Source: Streptomyces bungoensis
Lineage (GTDB): Bacteria; Actinomycetota; Actinomycetes; Streptomycetales; Streptomycetaceae
DNA length: 64,000 bases
Direction: 5' to 3'
Assembly (NCBI RefSeq): GCF_001514215.1
Contig: NZ_KQ948854.1
Span: forward strand, 345,434 to 409,433
Part shown: positions 42,559 through 50,281 of the stretch, in pieces
Position numbering within the stretch: the first letter of the stretch is position 1
Layout of the letters: each line of letters opens with the position of its first letter
The notes under the pieces: generated by a model
Seen by the model: only the letters and a program-made list of their open reading frames with translations
What the model was told of the DNA's origin: nothing
Database searches by the model: none
Program-made: the position numbers and the translations under genes

Positions 42559-44025
42559 ATGCACGACCCCGGAGCCGTCGGACCCCGGCCGGCATCCGGC
42601 CCGGCCGGCCACCCGCCCCAGCGACTGCGCGGCGGCGTGCTCGGCATGGCCGACATCGCCGCCGCCACCATGGCCAACGTCGGCCCGGCCATGAGCTTCT
42701 TCTTCGGCTTCGCGTTCCTCGCCACCACGGCGGGCGTCGCGTCCCCCCTGACCATCGCCGCCGCGGGCGTCGCCGTCGCGCTCCTCGGCAACACCCTCGC
42801 CGAGTTCTCCCGGGCGCACCCCTCGGCGGGCAGCTTCATCACCTTCGTCGGCCGGACGTTCGGCCCGGTCAGCGCGGTGACCACCGCCCTGCTCGCCGGG
42901 CTCGGCTACATCATCGGCATGGCCGCCGTCATCGCGATCTCGGGCGGCTTCGTCCAGATCACCCTGCACCACTACACCGGCGTCGACCTGCCCTGGATCA
43001 TCTGGACGCTGCTGCTGACCGGGCTGTCCGTGGTGCTGATGCTGCGCGGGGTGCTGGTCTCCACCAAGTGGGCCGGCTACTTCTTCGGCGTGGAGATGCT
43101 GGTGCTGGCCGTGGTGTCGGTCGCGGCCCTCGCCGGCCACCACGGCCGGCTCTCCGCCGACCCGTTCCTGCCCGGCCACCTCGCCCACGGCGTCAGAGGC
43201 CTGGCCGCGGGCTTCCCGCTCGCGGTCTACCTGTTCATCGGCTGGGAGAACTCGGCGGCGCTGGCCGAGGAGACGGAGAACCCCCGGCGCAACGTCGGCC
43301 GCGCCGTCTTCTCCTCCGTGGCGATCATGACGGTGAGCTACATCCTCTTCTCCTACGCCACGGTCACCGGCTTCGACTACGACGTGGCCAGGCTCGGCGC
43401 GTCACGCATCCCGTTCATCGACGTCGCCCACAGCACCCTGGGCGCCCTGGCGTTCCTCGCCTACATCGGCGGCCTGACCTCCACCCTCGGCGTCCTGATC
43501 GCCGGCATCAACTCCCAGGCCCGGCTGATCTTCAACGCCGGCCGGGAGGGGCTCCTGCCGTCCTTCTTCGGCTACGTCCACCCCACCCGCCGCACACCGA
43601 ACAACGCGATCGTCACCTTCGCCGCGACCTCACTGCTGATCATCGGCGGCTGGGGCCTGGGACACGTCGTCGGCTCGGGCGCGATGGACCCCGTGGTCTT
43701 CTTCACCGAGTCCTCCAGCCTGGGCACGATCCTCATCCTCGTGGTCTACCTGGCCTCGAACATCGCCCTGCCGTTCTACTACCGCCGCTACCGCCCCCAG
43801 GAGTTCCGCACCGTACGGCACCTGGTCCTCCCCGCCATCGGCGCCCTGGCGATCCTGGTCCCCCTGTACTACCTCGCCAAGCCGGGCCAGCCCGCCCCGT
43901 ACAGCTGGTTCCCGTACGCGGCCCTGGCGGCCCTGCTGGGAGCCGTCGCCTACGCCACCGTCCTGGTCCGCCGCGACCCCGAACTGGCCGACCGGGTGGG
44001 GTCGGTGGTGGCGGACGCGGAGTGA
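42559..44025 (+). CDS. APC-family amino-acid/amine permease
   Basis: 488 residues from ATG 42559, AAGGAG nine bases upstream. Twelve or more TM helices; TM1 region LGMADIAAATMANVGPAMSF and TM6 PLAVYLFIGWENSAALAEET, with consensus ENPRRNVGRAVF after it, as in PotE/EutP-like and ethanolamine or polyamine permeases. Lies in the same direction as the GntR gene and may be co-transcribed with it. Substrate not determined. Confidence 0.93.
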   Translation: MHDPGAVGPRPASGPAGHPPQRLRGGVLGMADIAAATMANVGPAMSFFFGFAFLATTAGVASPLTIAAAGVAVALLGNTLAEFSRAHPSAGSFITFVGRTFGPVSAVTTALLAGLGYIIGMAAVIAISGGFVQITLHHYTGVDLPWIIWTLLLTGLSVVLMLRGVLVSTKWAGYFFGVEMLVLAVVSVAALAGHHGRLSADPFLPGHLAHGVRGLAAGFPLAVYLFIGWENSAALAEETENPRRNVGRAVFSSVAIMTVSYILFSYATVTGFDYDVARLGASRIPFIDVAHSTLGALAFLAYIGGLTSTLGVLIAGINSQARLIFNAGREGLLPSFFGYVHPTRRTPNNAIVTFAATSLLIIGGWGLGHVVGSGAMDPVVFFTESSSLGTILILVVYLASNIALPFYYRRYRPQEFRTVRHLVLPAIGALAILVPLYYLAKPGQPAPYSWFPYAALAALLGAVAYATVLVRRDPELADRVGSVVADAE

Positions 44026-44029
44026 GGGT

Positions 44030-44698
44030 CTAGGAACGCGGGGCGCTGTCCCATCGCCACCGGGTGAGTCGCTCCCGTCCCGGCAGCTCGCCTCGGCCGG
44101 TCGCCCACAGCAGGGTGGCCCAGGGGTCGCCGCCGGGCGGTGCCTCCGGGAACAGTCTCCGCAGTACGCGGGCGCAGATCGCTGCCGGAGCCTCCCAGTC
44201 GAGCCCGAGGCCCAGGGCGAGGTCCTCGGCGTGGACGAACAGCTCGGCCAGGCCCATGGCCGCGGAGCCCTCGGCATCCGTCGTCCCGAACACGTGGAAC
44301 GCCCGGGCCTGCGGCGACGCCGTGCGCACCATCGCCACATGCAGCGCCCCGCACGCCTCCAGGACCTGTGCCATGCCCTCCGGGCCGCCCTCGCGCTCGG
44401 CGAAGATCACGTTCGCGGGCTTGCCCGGCCCGGTCCGCCGCCATACGAACGGCACGTGAGTGGTGGCCGGAGGCGTCTGCGGTCCCAGCTGGGCAGCGTA
44501 GGAGAAGAGGTCGTCGGCCAGGTGCTCGGCGGTCTCCCAGCAGCTCCACTCCAGAGAACCGGCCGGCCGGCCCCAGTCCGCAGCCCGCGCGACAGGATCC
44601 CGCAGCAGCGCGACGACGAGCCGGACACCCTCCGCGAGGTCGTCGGCCGTGACAGGGCCCGCAGCGTGCGGGAGCTCCGCGTGATCATGATCGGACAT
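44030..44698 (-). CDS. DinB/maleylpyruvate isomerase-fold protein
   Basis: 222 residues from ATG 44698. N-terminal helix bundle: LAEGVRLVVALLRD, SLEWSCWETAEHLADDLFSY (metal His), HVAMVRTASPQARAFH and AELFVHAEDLALGLGLDW (second His pair). This matches the mycothiol-dependent maleylpyruvate isomerase/DinB_2 superfamily; most members are thiol-dependent transferases of unknown substrate. Leaderless promoter (TAGGCT). Convergent with the permease, 4 nt away. Confidence 0.83.
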   Translation of the reverse strand: MSDHDHAELPHAAGPVTADDLAEGVRLVVALLRDPVARAADWGRPAGSLEWSCWETAEHLADDLFSYAAQLGPQTPPATTHVPFVWRRTGPGKPANVIFAEREGGPEGMAQVLEACGALHVAMVRTASPQARAFHVFGTTDAEGSAAMGLAELFVHAEDLALGLGLDWEAPAAICARVLRRLFPEAPPGGDPWATLLWATGRGELPGRERLTRWRWDSAPRS

Positions 44699-44704
44699 GC
44701 GCCG

Positions 44705-44710
44705 AGCCTA
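44705..44710 (-). promoter_or_regulatory. Leaderless -10 element of DinB-fold gene
   Basis: TAGGCT on the minus strand, six bases before ATG 44698. Confidence 0.55.
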
Positions 44711-44813
44711 GGGACCCCGGTCCCGCAGAGCCACCGGTTTTGGACGACGCACGGATGATCCGCTTATCCGCCCGAGCCGCGAACAGGCCGGACCGGTCAC
44801 GAGCAAGGGGAGG

Positions 44814-45223
44814 GGCAGACGAGTCGGGCTGTACGCCGGGTTCTGTTCCGGAGGGTCCTCGCGGGCCCTCCGGCGACGGCCATCCATCTAGGACCGACGT
44901 TGCCGCCGGTCTCGTGCGGTCTACCCGCGGACTCGGGCGGGCAGCCCTCGATCGTCCGCGCAGAAGCACCGGAGTGCTTCCTCTTGACCTTGCTCCGGGT
45001 GGGGTTTACCTAGCTGCCCAGGTCACCCTGGGCACTGGTGGTCTCTTACACCACCGTTTCACCCTTACCCGGCACCTGAGTGCCGGGCGGTCTGCTTTCT
45101 GTGGCACTGTCCCGCGGGTCACCCCGGGTGGCCGTTAGCCACCACCCTGCCCTGTGGAGCCCGGACGTTCCTCGGGAAGCCCCCTGAGGGACTCCACGCG
45201 GCCGCCCGCCCGGCTCGTCTGCC
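44814..45223 (-). ncRNA. rnpB: RNase P RNA (class A)
   Basis: About 410 nt, the catalytic RNA that matures tRNA 5' ends. Minus-strand landmarks in order: P1 5' strand GGCAGACGAGCCGGGC (45208-45223), the conserved GAGGAACGTCCGGGCTCC, GTGGTGGCTAACGGCCACC, AGAAAGCAGACCGCC, AGGGTGAAACGGTGGTGTAA, GTAAACCCCACCCGGAGCAA, TAGATGGATGGCCG, and ACAGAACCCGGCGTAC near the 3' end, closing with GCCCGACTCGTCTGCC (44814-44829), which pairs with the 5' strand with one G-U wobble. Ends are set from P1 and the -10 element. Confidence 0.97.
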
Positions 45224-45232
45224 GTGTGGACC

Positions 45233-45262
45233 ATGGTACCGGGCGCCGGGGGCGGCCAGGAA
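45233..45262 (-). promoter_or_regulatory. rnpB promoter
   Basis: -10 TACCAT (45233-45238), 18-bp spacer, -35 TTCCTG (45257-45262), placing the RNA start at about 45223-45226. A 10-bp palindrome GGAACGTTCC (45259-45268) overlaps the -35. Confidence 0.55.
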
Positions 45263-45372
45263 CGTTCCGCGGACACGTCCGGCTGCCGGCCCAACCCCGG
45301 ATGCGGGACCCGGCCGGACGCCCTTCACTGGGGGCACGGAGACAGAGACCTCACGTTTCAGCTGGAGGCGGC

Positions 45373-45906
45373 ATGGCGGGGCACTGGGTACGGAACGTGG
45401 TGGCTGCCGCCGTGGCGGCCGGCATCGTGTCGGCGGCGGCGACCGGCTGCTCGAACAACTCGAACTCCTCCACCACGTCCACCCCGTCGGCCGGTGCCTC
45501 GGTCCGCTCCAAGATCAGTTCCGCGGCCTCCGCCGCCGCCTCCGCGGCCTCCTCCCTCGCCTCGCAGGCGTCCTCCGCGCTGGCCTCGGCCTCGGCGGAG
45601 GCCAAGCGGAAGCTCGACGAGGTGAAGGGCGGCATCGACGTCAAGGGCGACGTGAAGCTCGGCGCCGTCGCGATCGGGGGCGACGGCAAGGCCACAGTGC
45701 CCGTCACCGTCCACAACACCGCCGGCTCCGCCAAGTCCTTCGCCGTGCAGGTCGACTTCAAGGACAAGAACGGCAACCTGGTCGACACGGTCGTGGTGAC
45801 CGTCGACGGCGTGGCCGCCGGCAAGACCGCCGACGCGAAGGCGACCAGCCACCGCAAGCTGTCGAGCGACGTCGGCGCCACCGTCGGCACCGCGGTGCGC
45901 TACTGA
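45373..45906 (+). CDS. Small secreted lipoprotein
   Basis: 177 residues from ATG 45373 (GGAGG four bases upstream). Signal and lipobox AATGC (Cys26), then a Ser/Thr-rich spacer, an Ala/Ser helical stretch (residues ~45-75) and a beta-sandwich-like domain (VKLGAVAIGGDGKATVPVTV, SFAVQVDFKDKNGNLVDTVV) like FxLYD/DUF-type immunoglobulin-fold domains. Probably anchored outside the membrane. Divergent from rnpB. Confidence 0.85.
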   Translation: MAGHWVRNVVAAAVAAGIVSAAATGCSNNSNSSTTSTPSAGASVRSKISSAASAAASAASSLASQASSALASASAEAKRKLDEVKGGIDVKGDVKLGAVAIGGDGKATVPVTVHNTAGSAKSFAVQVDFKDKNGNLVDTVVVTVDGVAAGKTADAKATSHRKLSSDVGATVGTAVRY

Positions 45907-45970
45907 GGCTCCTCCCGGACGGCACGGCGGCACCCCGTACCCTGGCGCTGAGCCGATCGAAGGAGTACGT

Positions 45971-46753
45971 GTGCTGGTCCTGCTGCCGCCCTCGGAAGGA
46001 AAGGCCGCCTCGGGCCGGGGCGCTGCGCTGGAGCTGGGGTCGCTGTCCCTGCCCGGGCTGACGGGCGCGCGGGAAGCGGTACTCGAAGAGCTGGTCGAGC
46101 TGTGCGCCGGGGACGAGGAGAAGGCGCGCGAGGTGCTCGGGCTGAGCGAGGGGCTGCGCGGGGAGGTCGCGAAGAACGCCGGGCTGCGCACGGCCGGGGC
46201 CCGTCCCGCCGGGGAGATCTACACCGGTGTCCTGTACGACGCCCTGGACCTGGCCTCCCTGGACCCGGCCGCCAAGCGGCGCGCGGCGCGCTCGCTGCTG
46301 GTGTTCTCCGGGCTGTGGGGCGCGGTGCGCGTGACGGACCGCATCCCCTCCTACCGCTGCTCGATGGGCGTGAAGCTGCCCGGGCTCGGCGCGCTGGCCG
46401 GGCACTGGCGGGCGCCGATGGCGGAGGTGCTGCCCGAGGCGGCCGGCGACGGCCTGGTGCTGGACCTGCGCTCCGCCGCCTACGCGGCCGCCTGGAAGCC
46501 GAAGGGCGAGGTGGCCGGGCGGACGGCGACCGTACGGGTGCTGCACGCGCCGACCCGGAAGGTGGTCAGCCACTTCAACAAGGCGACCAAGGGGCGGATC
46601 GTCCGGAGCCTGCTGTCGGCCGGGACCGCGCCGAAGGACCCCGCCGCGCTGGTGGAGGCGTTGCGCGACCTCGGGTACGTGGTCGAGGCGGAGGCGCCGG
46701 GGAAGGCGGGGCGGCCGTGGTCGCTGGACGTCCTGGTGGAGGAGGTCCACTAG
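45971..46753 (+). CDS. yaaA: YaaA-family peroxide-stress protein
   Basis: 260 residues from GTG 45971 with AAGGAG upstream. Motifs of the YaaA/DUF328 family: LVLLPPSEGKA at the N-terminus, AGEIYTGVLYDALD, LLVFSGLWGAVRVTDRIPSY, KLPGLGALAGHWR and VVSHFNKATKGRIVR. In E. coli YaaA binds DNA and lowers free iron during peroxide stress. Convergent with the RNase H/phosphatase gene. Confidence 0.93.
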   Translation: MLVLLPPSEGKAASGRGAALELGSLSLPGLTGAREAVLEELVELCAGDEEKAREVLGLSEGLRGEVAKNAGLRTAGARPAGEIYTGVLYDALDLASLDPAAKRRAARSLLVFSGLWGAVRVTDRIPSYRCSMGVKLPGLGALAGHWRAPMAEVLPEAAGDGLVLDLRSAAYAAAWKPKGEVAGRTATVRVLHAPTRKVVSHFNKATKGRIVRSLLSAGTAPKDPAALVEALRDLGYVVEAEAPGKAGRPWSLDVLVEEVH

Positions 46754-46772
46754 CGGGTGGGAGCGGTGCGGC

Positions 46773-48434
46773 TCAGGTACGCAGGTGCGACGTGTCGTTG
46801 AAGAGCCGCACGCTGGCGTTGCCGTCGGCGTAGTAGGCCACCGCCGACAGGGAGGCCGCGGACAGTTCCATGCGGAACAGGGCCTCGGGCGGGGCGCCGA
46901 GCGCGAGGCGGACGAAGGTCTTGATCGGGGTGACGTGGGTGACCAGCAGGACCGTGCGGCCCGCGTAGGCCGCCACCAGCCTGCGCCGGGCGGCCTCGAC
47001 GCGGGTCGCGGTCTCCGTGAAGCTCTCGCCGCCGCCGGTGGGGCGGGCCTCGGGGTCGGCGAGCCAGGCGTTCAGGTCGTCGGGGTGACGCTCGCGGACC
47101 TCGCCGAAGGTGAGGCCCTCCCAGGCGCCGAAGTCGGTCTCCCGCAGCCCCTCGTCGATGGTCACCCGGAGCCCGAGCCGGGCGGCGACGATGCCCGCCG
47201 TCTCGCGGGTACGGGCGAGGGGGGAGGCCACGACGGCCTGGATCGTCCCGCGCCTGGCCAGTGTGGTGGCGACCCGCCGGGCCTGCTCCCGGCCGACGTC
47301 GGACAGGGAGGGGTCGGTACCGCCGCTGCCGGAGAAACGCTTCTGAGGGGTGAGCGGGGTCTCGCCGTGGCGCAGGAGGACGAACGTGGCGGGGGCGCCC
47401 AGATCGGGGGCGGCGCTCCAGCCGGGGGTGGAGGGGGTGGAGGGGGCGGGCGTGGCCACCGTACGGGCCGCGCGGAGGCCGGCGGTCTGGGCCCCGGCCT
47501 GACCGGCCGGGCTTGCCACGCCGGTGCGCGCCGCATCTGCCACATCTGTACGCGCAGCACCTGCCGCGTCTGTGCGCGCCGCATCGACCTCGGCCGCACG
47601 CGCCGCCCCTGCCTCGGCCGCACGAGCCACCTCGGCCTCGGTCGGACGCGCAGTCTCTGCCTGAGCGGCACGCGCCACATCGGCCTCCCCCGCACGCGCC
47701 GCCCGCACCTCAGCCGCACGCGCCGCCCCTGCCTCGGCCGCACGAGCCACCTCGACCTCAGCAGCACGTGCAGCCTCAGCCTCGGCAGCACGCGCCGCAT
47801 CAGCCTCCGCCGCGCGCGCCGCCTCCGCCTCGACGTCGTCCTCCACGGGGGCCGCGAGCGGCCTCGCGGGCCCGGTGTCCCGGCCCGTCGCCAGGGCCGC
47901 CCGTGCCTTCGCCGCGCCCGCCGCCGCGTCCCCGGGCGGGCCGGACGGCTCCGGGAGCGGCGGTTCCGTCGGCGCGGGCCGGGTGCCGAGGGCCGCGCGG
48001 GAGGTGTCGGCGGACCACTGCTCCCCCTTGGCCCCCGCGTCCATCGCCTCGTTGGCCAGGCGGTCGGCGTGCTTGTTGCGGTCGCGGGGGATCCACTCGT
48101 AGGTGACCTGGTCCGCGGGGAAGACCGTCCTCGCCTCGGCGGCCAGGGGCTTCATGTCGGGGTGCTTGATCTTCCAGCGGCCGGACATCTGCTCGACGAC
48201 CAGCTTGGAGTCCATGCGGACGTGGACCCTCGCCGTCGGGTCCAGGGCGTGGGCGGTGCGCAGGCCCGCGAGGAGACCGCGGTACTCGGCGACGTTGTTG
48301 GTGGCGACGCCGATGTACTCGGCCGCCTCCGCCAGGGTCTCCCCCGTCGCCGCGTCGCCGACCACCGCGCCGTAGCCGGCCGGCCCCGGGTTGCCCCGTG
48401 ACCCGCCGTCGGCCTCGACGAAGAACTCCCGCAC
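46773..48434 (-). CDS. Bifunctional RNase H / acid phosphatase (CobC-like)
   Basis: 553 residues from GTG 48434. RNase HI domain (1-~135): catalytic Asp9 (VEADGGSRGNPG), Glu50 (NNVAEYRG), Asp75 (VRMDSKLV) and Asp124 (KHADRLANEA). Histidine phosphatase domain (~350-553): Arg355-His356-Gly357 in LLRHGETPLT and late VTHVTPIKT. Actinobacterial fusions of this type degrade RNA in RNA-DNA hybrids and dephosphorylate alpha-ribazole phosphate-like substrates. Between the domains lies a Pro/Ala linker and 13 octapeptide repeats (205-308), making the protein longer than I expect for the family. Third gene of the NIF3 operon. Confidence 0.94.
   Translation of the reverse strand: MREFFVEADGGSRGNPGPAGYGAVVGDAATGETLAEAAEYIGVATNNVAEYRGLLAGLRTAHALDPTARVHVRMDSKLVVEQMSGRWKIKHPDMKPLAAEARTVFPADQVTYEWIPRDRNKHADRLANEAMDAGAKGEQWSADTSRAALGTRPAPTEPPLPEPSGPPGDAAAGAAKARAALATGRDTGPARPLAAPVEDDVEAEAARAAEADAARAAEAEAARAAEVEVARAAEAGAARAAEVRAARAGEADVARAAQAETARPTEAEVARAAEAGAARAAEVDAARTDAAGAARTDVADAARTGVASPAGQAGAQTAGLRAARTVATPAPSTPSTPGWSAAPDLGAPATFVLLRHGETPLTPQKRFSGSGGTDPSLSDVGREQARRVATTLARRGTIQAVVASPLARTRETAGIVAARLGLRVTIDEGLRETDFGAWEGLTFGEVRERHPDDLNAWLADPEARPTGGGESFTETATRVEAARRRLVAAYAGRTVLLVTHVTPIKTFVRLALGAPPEALFRMELSAASLSAVAYYADGNASVRLFNDTSHLRT
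47511..47822 (-). repeat. 24-bp coding tandem repeats (13 octapeptides)
   Basis: Thirteen consecutive units of the form (A/V)AR(A/T)(A/x)E(A/V)(E/D/G), residues 205-308 of the RNase H/phosphatase protein. Some neighbouring units are identical over about 40 bp at DNA level, indicating recent duplication. Confidence 0.85.
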
Positions 48435-48446
48435 CCCTGAAGCCCC

Positions 48447-49190
48447 TTACAGCCCGGACTCGGCCGTCCGCACCAGGATGCGGCGGCAGTTCTCGCAGCG
48501 GACCACCGTGTCCGGCGCCGCCGCGCGGATCTCGTTCAGCTCGGTGATCGCCAGCTCCTGACGGCAGCCCTGGCAGGTGCGGGCGTACAGCTTGGCCGCG
48601 CCGATGCCGCCCTGCTGCGCGCGCAGCTTGTCGTACAGCCCCAGCAGGTCGGCGGGCACCGAACCGGCGACGACCTCGCGCTCCTTGGTCACCGAGGCCG
48701 TCTCGCCGTCGGTCTCCTCGAAGGCCGCGTCCCGGCGGGCGGTGGCGTCGTCGATCTTCGACTGGACCGAGGAGACCCGCTCGGTCAGCTCGCGCACGCG
48801 CTCCTGCGCGGCCTCGCGGCGCTCCATGACCTCCAGGACGACGTCCTCCAGGTCGCCCTGGCGCTTGGCGAGGGAGACGATCTCGTGCTGGAGGTTGGAC
48901 AGGTCCTTCGGCGAGGTGACGGCGCCGGAGTCCAGGCGCTGCTGGTCGCGGGTGGCGCGCTGGCGCACCTGGTCCACATCCTGCTCGGCCTTGGTCTGCT
49001 CGCGGGCGCAGTCGCTCTCCTCGGTCTGCGCGGCCACCAGCAGGTCGCGCAGCTGGGTGAGGTCCTTGGTCAGCGACTCGATCTCCGCGTGCTCGGGCAG
49101 CGACTTCCGCTTGTGCGCGAGCTGCTGCAGGCGGACGTCGAGGGCCTGGACGTCGAGGAGGCGGATCTGGTCGGCGGGCGCGGCGTTCAG
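48447..49190 (-). CDS. Coiled-coil zinc-ribbon protein, CTG start
   Basis: 247 residues starting at CTG 49190 (NAAPADQIRLLDVQALDVRL). The CTG overlaps the NIF3 stop as CTGA, with CGGGAG seven bases upstream; no ATG, GTG or TTG fits. A long coiled coil (residues ~15-170) precedes a C4 zinc ribbon: CQGCRQELAI ... VVRCENCRRILV. Homologues (DUF164/YbcI-type, Cdsp-like) occur next to NIF3 in many bacteria; function unknown. Second gene of the operon, 12 nt before the RNase H gene. Confidence 0.92.
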   Translation of the reverse strand: MNAAPADQIRLLDVQALDVRLQQLAHKRKSLPEHAEIESLTKDLTQLRDLLVAAQTEESDCAREQTKAEQDVDQVRQRATRDQQRLDSGAVTSPKDLSNLQHEIVSLAKRQGDLEDVVLEVMERREAAQERVRELTERVSSVQSKIDDATARRDAAFEETDGETASVTKEREVVAGSVPADLLGLYDKLRAQQGGIGAAKLYARTCQGCRQELAITELNEIRAAAPDTVVRCENCRRILVRTAESGL

Positions 49191-50095
49191 TTGGGGGCTC
49201 CCGAGAAATTCGAAGGGGGGCGCGAAGCGCTCGTTGGAAGGGTGGTGGCGGGCGACGGGCGGGCCGTTGCGATGGACGCCGCGTGGGCGGTCCAGGGGTC
49301 GGTGACCGTCCTGGAGACGTGGACCCTCAGGTCCCAGCCGTGGCGGTCGGAGATCTCGTCGAGCTGGGCTGCGGCCAGCTCGCACCAGGGCCACTCGGTG
49401 GCCCAGTGCGCCGCGTCGAGCAGCGCGAGGGGGCTGTGGGCCACCGCCTCGGAGGCGGGGTGGTGGCGCAGGTCGGCGGTGAGGAAGGCGTCGACGCCGG
49501 CCGCGCGGACGTGGTCGAAGAGGCTGTCGCCGCTGCCGCCGCTGACGGCGACCGTACGGACGACGGCGTCGGGGTCGCCGGCCACCCGGATGCCCTGCGC
49601 GGTGGCGGGCAGCCGCTCGGCGACGCGGACGGCCAGTTCCCGGACGGTGACGGGGTGGTCCAGCTCGCAGACCCGGCCGAGGCCCCGGCAGCCGTCCGGG
49701 TCGGTCGGGTCCGGCACGAGGGGGCGTACGACCCGCAGGTCGAGCGCGCCGGCGAGGGCGTCGCTCACGCCCGGGTCGGCGGTGTCGGCGTTGGTGTGGG
49801 CGACGTGCAGCGCGATGTCGTTCTTGATGAGCGTGTGCACGATCCGGCCCTTGAAGTGCGAGGCCGCCACGGTCGTCGTCCCCCGCAGGTAGAGCGGGTG
49901 ATGGGTGACCAGCAGGTCGGCGCCGAGCTTCACCGCCTCCTCGACGATCTCGCGCACGGGGTCGACGGCGAACAGGACCCGGGTGACCTCCTGGTCGGGA
50001 TCGCCCACGACCGTGCCGACCGCGTCCCAGGACTCGGCCCGCTCGGCGGGCCACAGGTTCTCCAGCGCGGCGATGACTTCAGACAGACGGGGCAC
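49187..50095 (-). CDS. NIF3/YbgI-family metal-binding hydrolase-like protein
   Basis: 302 residues from GTG 50095. Dinuclear-metal residues lie in DLLVTHHPLYLRG, VAHTNADTADPG and the C-terminal LLDAAHWATEWPW; the middle carries RTVAVSGGSGDSL and DAFLTADLRHH. Related proteins include GTP cyclohydrolase-like type 2 and FolE2-like annotations, but the reaction is unproven. The last ~25 residues (TARPSPATTLPTSASRPPSN) are low-complexity and overlap the next gene's ribosome site. Leaderless promoter TAGCCT. Confidence 0.93.
   Translation of the reverse strand: MPRLSEVIAALENLWPAERAESWDAVGTVVGDPDQEVTRVLFAVDPVREIVEEAVKLGADLLVTHHPLYLRGTTTVAASHFKGRIVHTLIKNDIALHVAHTNADTADPGVSDALAGALDLRVVRPLVPDPTDPDGCRGLGRVCELDHPVTVRELAVRVAERLPATAQGIRVAGDPDAVVRTVAVSGGSGDSLFDHVRAAGVDAFLTADLRHHPASEAVAHSPLALLDAAHWATEWPWCELAAAQLDEISDRHGWDLRVHVSRTVTDPWTAHAASIATARPSPATTLPTSASRPPSNFSGAPN
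49198..49203 (-). promoter_or_regulatory. Ribosome-binding site that decides a CTG start
   Basis: CGGGAG on the minus strand, seven bases before CTG 49190, inside the NIF3 coding end. Confidence 0.6.
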
Positions 50096-50101
50096 GGGAA
50101 A

Positions 50102-50107
50102 AGGCTA
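50102..50107 (-). promoter_or_regulatory. Leaderless -10 element of NIF3 operon
   Basis: TAGCCT on the minus strand, six bases before GTG 50095. Confidence 0.5.
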
Positions 50108-50281
50108 CCTGGCCGTTCTGCCCGGGCGTACCGCATCCGCCTCCCGCGCCCCGGCTCAGCACAGCGGGCCCGGTCCCCTCAGGCGAATCGCTTCTGCGAC
50201 ACCCGTATGTGTGAAGCCGCAGCTCGACGGGGCGCTGCCCGTGCGTACGAAAACTACCTTCATGGCCGGAGGTGACCGACC

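Noticed and set aside
44740..45372. Several open frames on both strands over the rnpB locus
   Set aside because: The segment is RNase P RNA with conserved helices and loops; the frames have no ribosome sites and unnatural composition.
47511..47822. Tandem repeats considered as a CRISPR array
   Set aside because: Units are head-to-tail 24-mers in frame within a coding gene, with no spacers and no cas genes.
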